Positions 13,041 through 14,821 of a stretch of 14,821 nt of DNA are shown here, in pieces. The notes under the pieces are model-generated. The model had not been told where the DNA came from. It made no database searches and saw only the letters and a list, made by a program, of their open reading frames with translations. Both the position numbers and the translations under genes were made by a program. The DNA is from an uncultured Lachnospiraceae bacterium (GTDB taxonomy: Bacteria; Bacillota; Clostridia; Lachnospirales; Lachnospiraceae): the NCBI GenBank assembly GCA_937910785.1, contig CALDLG010000224.1:1-14821 (forward strand), written 5' to 3'. The number at the start of each line of letters is the position of its first letter. Within the stretch, counting starts at the first letter, position 1.

Positions 13041-14522
13041 ATGAATTTACTGGAAATGACCGCTGTGGAGCTGGCAGCGGCAATCAGGGAAGGAAAGACG
13101 ACGGCCATAGAAGCGGTGCGGGCATCGCTTGAGCGGATCGAAGAAAAAGAAGAACGGTATCATTGCTATGTGACGATCGACAGAGAAGGGGCGCTGGCCC
13201 AGGCGGAGAAGGTACAGAGGAGGATTGAGAGCGGTGAGCTTTCGGGGGCGTTAGCGGGCGTGCCGATGGCGGTTAAGGATAATCTGTGTACGGCCGGTAT
13301 GCTGACCACCTGTTCCTCCAGAATACTGCGTAATTTTGTGCCGGCTTATTCTGCGGAAGCGGTATGGAATCTGCAGAAAGCAGGTGCGGTTATCATCGGG
13401 AAGACGAATATGGATGAATTCGCCATGGGTTCCACGACGGAGACATCGGCTTTTGGAGCAACGAAAAATCCCTGGAATCCGGCGCATGTGCCGGGCGGCT
13501 CCTCAGGAGGTTCCGCGGCGGCGGTGGCGGCGGGGGAATGTTTCTATGCGCTTGGTTCCGATACCGGCGGTTCGATCAGACAGCCGGCTTCCTACTGCGG
13601 CGTGGTTGGCATGAAGCCCACTTACGGGACGATCTCCCGCTATGGGCTGATCGCTTATGGCTCATCCCTCGATCAGATCGGACCGCTGTCTCAGGATGTG
13701 ACGGATTGTGCGGCCATTCTGGAAGCGGCGGCTTCATATGACAGAAAGGATTCCACTTCGTCTGACAGACAGGATACGGATTTTATGACGGCGCTGGCAG
13801 ATGACGTAAAAGGGATACGGATTGGCATTCCGAGAGATTATTTCGGAGAAGGTCTTGATCAGGAAGTGCGGGAAGCCGTACTTGGAGCGGCGAAAAAACT
13901 GGAAGAAAAAGGTGCCATAGTGGAAGAGTTTGATCTGGGCCTGGTGGATTATGCAATTCCGGCCTATTATACGATTGCGGCGGCGGAAGCCAGCTCTAAT
14001 CTGGAACGTTTTGACGGCGTAAAATACGGTTATCGTACGGCGGAGTCTGATGGGCTCCACGATCTGTATAAAAAGACCCGTTCCGAGGGCTTTGGTGAAG
14101 AGGTGAAAAGACGTATTATGCTGGGTTCCTTTGTACTGAGCTCCGGTTATTATGATGCTTACTATATCAGGGCATTAAAGGTAAAGGCATTGATTAAGAA
14201 GGCATTTGACGATGCTTTTGCAAAATACGATATCATTCTCGGACCCACTGCGCCGTCAACGGCGCCGGAGCTTGGGACGAGTCTTTCGGACCCGCTTAAA
14301 ATGTATCTGGGCGATATTTACACGATTGCAGTCAATCTGGCCGGTCTGCCGGGCATCAGTCTTCCCTGCGGTCTGGACAGCGCCGGGCTTCCGATCGGGT
14401 TACAGCTGATTGGAGACTGTTTTCAGGAAAAGAAGCTGATTCGGACGGCGTATGCCTATGAAAAGGCAAGGGGCACATTTTCCCGTACCGCATTGTGCGC
14501 CGGAGGAAAGGAAGGAAAATAA
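13041..14522 (+). CDS. gatA: Asp/Glu-tRNA amidotransferase subunit A
   Basis: The glutaminase/amidase subunit of GatCAB. It releases ammonia from glutamine (or asparagine), which is channelled to GatB to convert Asp-tRNA(Asn) and/or Glu-tRNA(Gln) to the amides. The protein is 493 residues, the standard length. The amidase-signature triad is complete: Lys79 in AVKDNLCTAG, Ser154 in PGGSSGGS and Ser178 in GSDTGGSIRQP. These numbers agree with those known for Staphylococcus aureus GatA. VVGMKPTYGTISRYGLIAYG and SSLDQIGP continue the family pattern. AGAAAGG precedes the ATG. The stop codon is separated from the gatB start by only two bases, so the subunits are tightly coupled. Confidence 0.97.
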   Translation: MNLLEMTAVELAAAIREGKTTAIEAVRASLERIEEKEERYHCYVTIDREGALAQAEKVQRRIESGELSGALAGVPMAVKDNLCTAGMLTTCSSRILRNFVPAYSAEAVWNLQKAGAVIIGKTNMDEFAMGSTTETSAFGATKNPWNPAHVPGGSSGGSAAAVAAGECFYALGSDTGGSIRQPASYCGVVGMKPTYGTISRYGLIAYGSSLDQIGPLSQDVTDCAAILEAAASYDRKDSTSSDRQDTDFMTALADDVKGIRIGIPRDYFGEGLDQEVREAVLGAAKKLEEKGAIVEEFDLGLVDYAIPAYYTIAAAEASSNLERFDGVKYGYRTAESDGLHDLYKKTRSEGFGEEVKRRIMLGSFVLSSGYYDAYYIRALKVKALIKKAFDDAFAKYDIILGPTAPSTAPELGTSLSDPLKMYLGDIYTIAVNLAGLPGISLPCGLDSAGLPIGLQLIGDCFQEKKLIRTAYAYEKARGTFSRTALCAGGKEGK

Positions 14523-14524
14523 AG

Positions 14525-14821
14525 ATGGCAAAAGAATATGAAACAGTCATTGGTCTTGAAGTCCATGTGGAGCTTGCAACGAAAACGAAGATTTTCTGCG
14601 GGTGTTCGACGGCCTTCGGCGGAGCGCCCAATACGCATACCTGTCCGGTCTGCACCGGTATGCCCGGTTCTCTTCCGGTCCTGAATAAGCGGGTGCTGGA
14701 ACATGCGATTTCCGTAGGGATTGCGACAAACTGTGAGATTACGCGATATGGGAGATTTGACAGGAAGAATTATTTTTATCCTGACAATCCGCAGAACTAT
14801 CAGATTTCTCAGCTGTATCTT
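14525..14821 (+). CDS. gatB: Asp/Glu-tRNA amidotransferase subunit B, 5' part (cut by window end)
   Basis: The tRNA-binding and kinase/amidase subunit of GatCAB; it phosphorylates the misacylated Asp or Glu and attaches ammonia delivered from GatA. Only the first 99 residues are in the window. The start is typical (YETVIGLEVHVELATKTKIF, residues 5-24). Cys25, Cys27, Cys40 and Cys43 form the zinc-binding cluster of the family. FDRKNYFYPDNPQNYQISQL matches the conserved region with the catalytic pocket. The ATG comes two bases after the gatA stop, and GGAAGGAAA in the end of gatA serves as ribosome binding site. The complete protein would be about 475-480 residues. Confidence 0.96.
   Translation, partial: MAKEYETVIGLEVHVELATKTKIFCGCSTAFGGAPNTHTCPVCTGMPGSLPVLNKRVLEHAISVGIATNCEITRYGRFDRKNYFYPDNPQNYQISQLYL

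Overview
The window looks like a chromosomal segment of an anaerobic Gram-positive Clostridia (Bacillota), most likely a member of the Lachnospiraceae. The reasons are: an alpha-type glutamine synthetase followed by an ANTAR regulator; a DapF/DapL (aminotransferase-route) lysine and cell-wall pair; a T-box tRNA riboswitch in front of aspS-gatCAB; several small lipoproteins with acidic linkers; and strong AGGAGG-type ribosome binding sites. The taxonomic call is inference from gene content. No insertion sequence, phage gene, tRNA, rRNA or CRISPR array is visible.

Layout. Positions 1-1630: the 3' end of glnA and a GTG-started ANTAR-domain regulator, closed by a hairpin. 1751-4741: dapF, dapL and a lipoprotein, all on +, closed by a perfect 11-bp hairpin. 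4776-6195: an ECF-type sigma factor overlapping a single-pass membrane protein that is probably its anti-sigma factor. 6302-7310 (minus strand): a polytopic DUF3796-like membrane protein followed by a small XRE-type repressor, with a perfect 14-bp inverted repeat lying across its promoter. 7506-9865: a von Willebrand A (YfbK-like) lipoprotein and a second small lipoprotein. 9992-10369: a small DUF5684-like membrane protein with its own terminator. 10444-14821: a T-box leader, then aspS, gatC, gatA and the start of gatB, which runs off the window.

How the genes fit together. DapL makes LL-diaminopimelate and DapF converts it to the meso form, for lysine and peptidoglycan. The AspRS carries a His-Gly-Gly motif in its anticodon-binding domain, as in non-discriminating enzymes. 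It stands next to the GatCAB amidotransferase, so the operon probably makes Asn-tRNA(Asn), and perhaps Gln-tRNA(Gln), indirectly. The T-box leader contains a GAAC run that could be read as overlapping Glu (GAA) and Asn (AAC) specifier codons, as reported for a two-codon T-box on a transamidation operon in Clostridium acetobutylicum. The middle of the window (4776-10369) is a cell-envelope section: sigma/anti-sigma, vWA lipoprotein, small lipoproteins and membrane proteins, with the self-contained XRE/DUF3796 cassette on the opposite strand.

The strongest candidates for something unusual are the possible dual-specificity T-box with its duplicated switch element, the operator/promoter of the XRE-DUF3796 cassette, and the possible link between the sigma/anti-sigma pair and the vWA lipoprotein.
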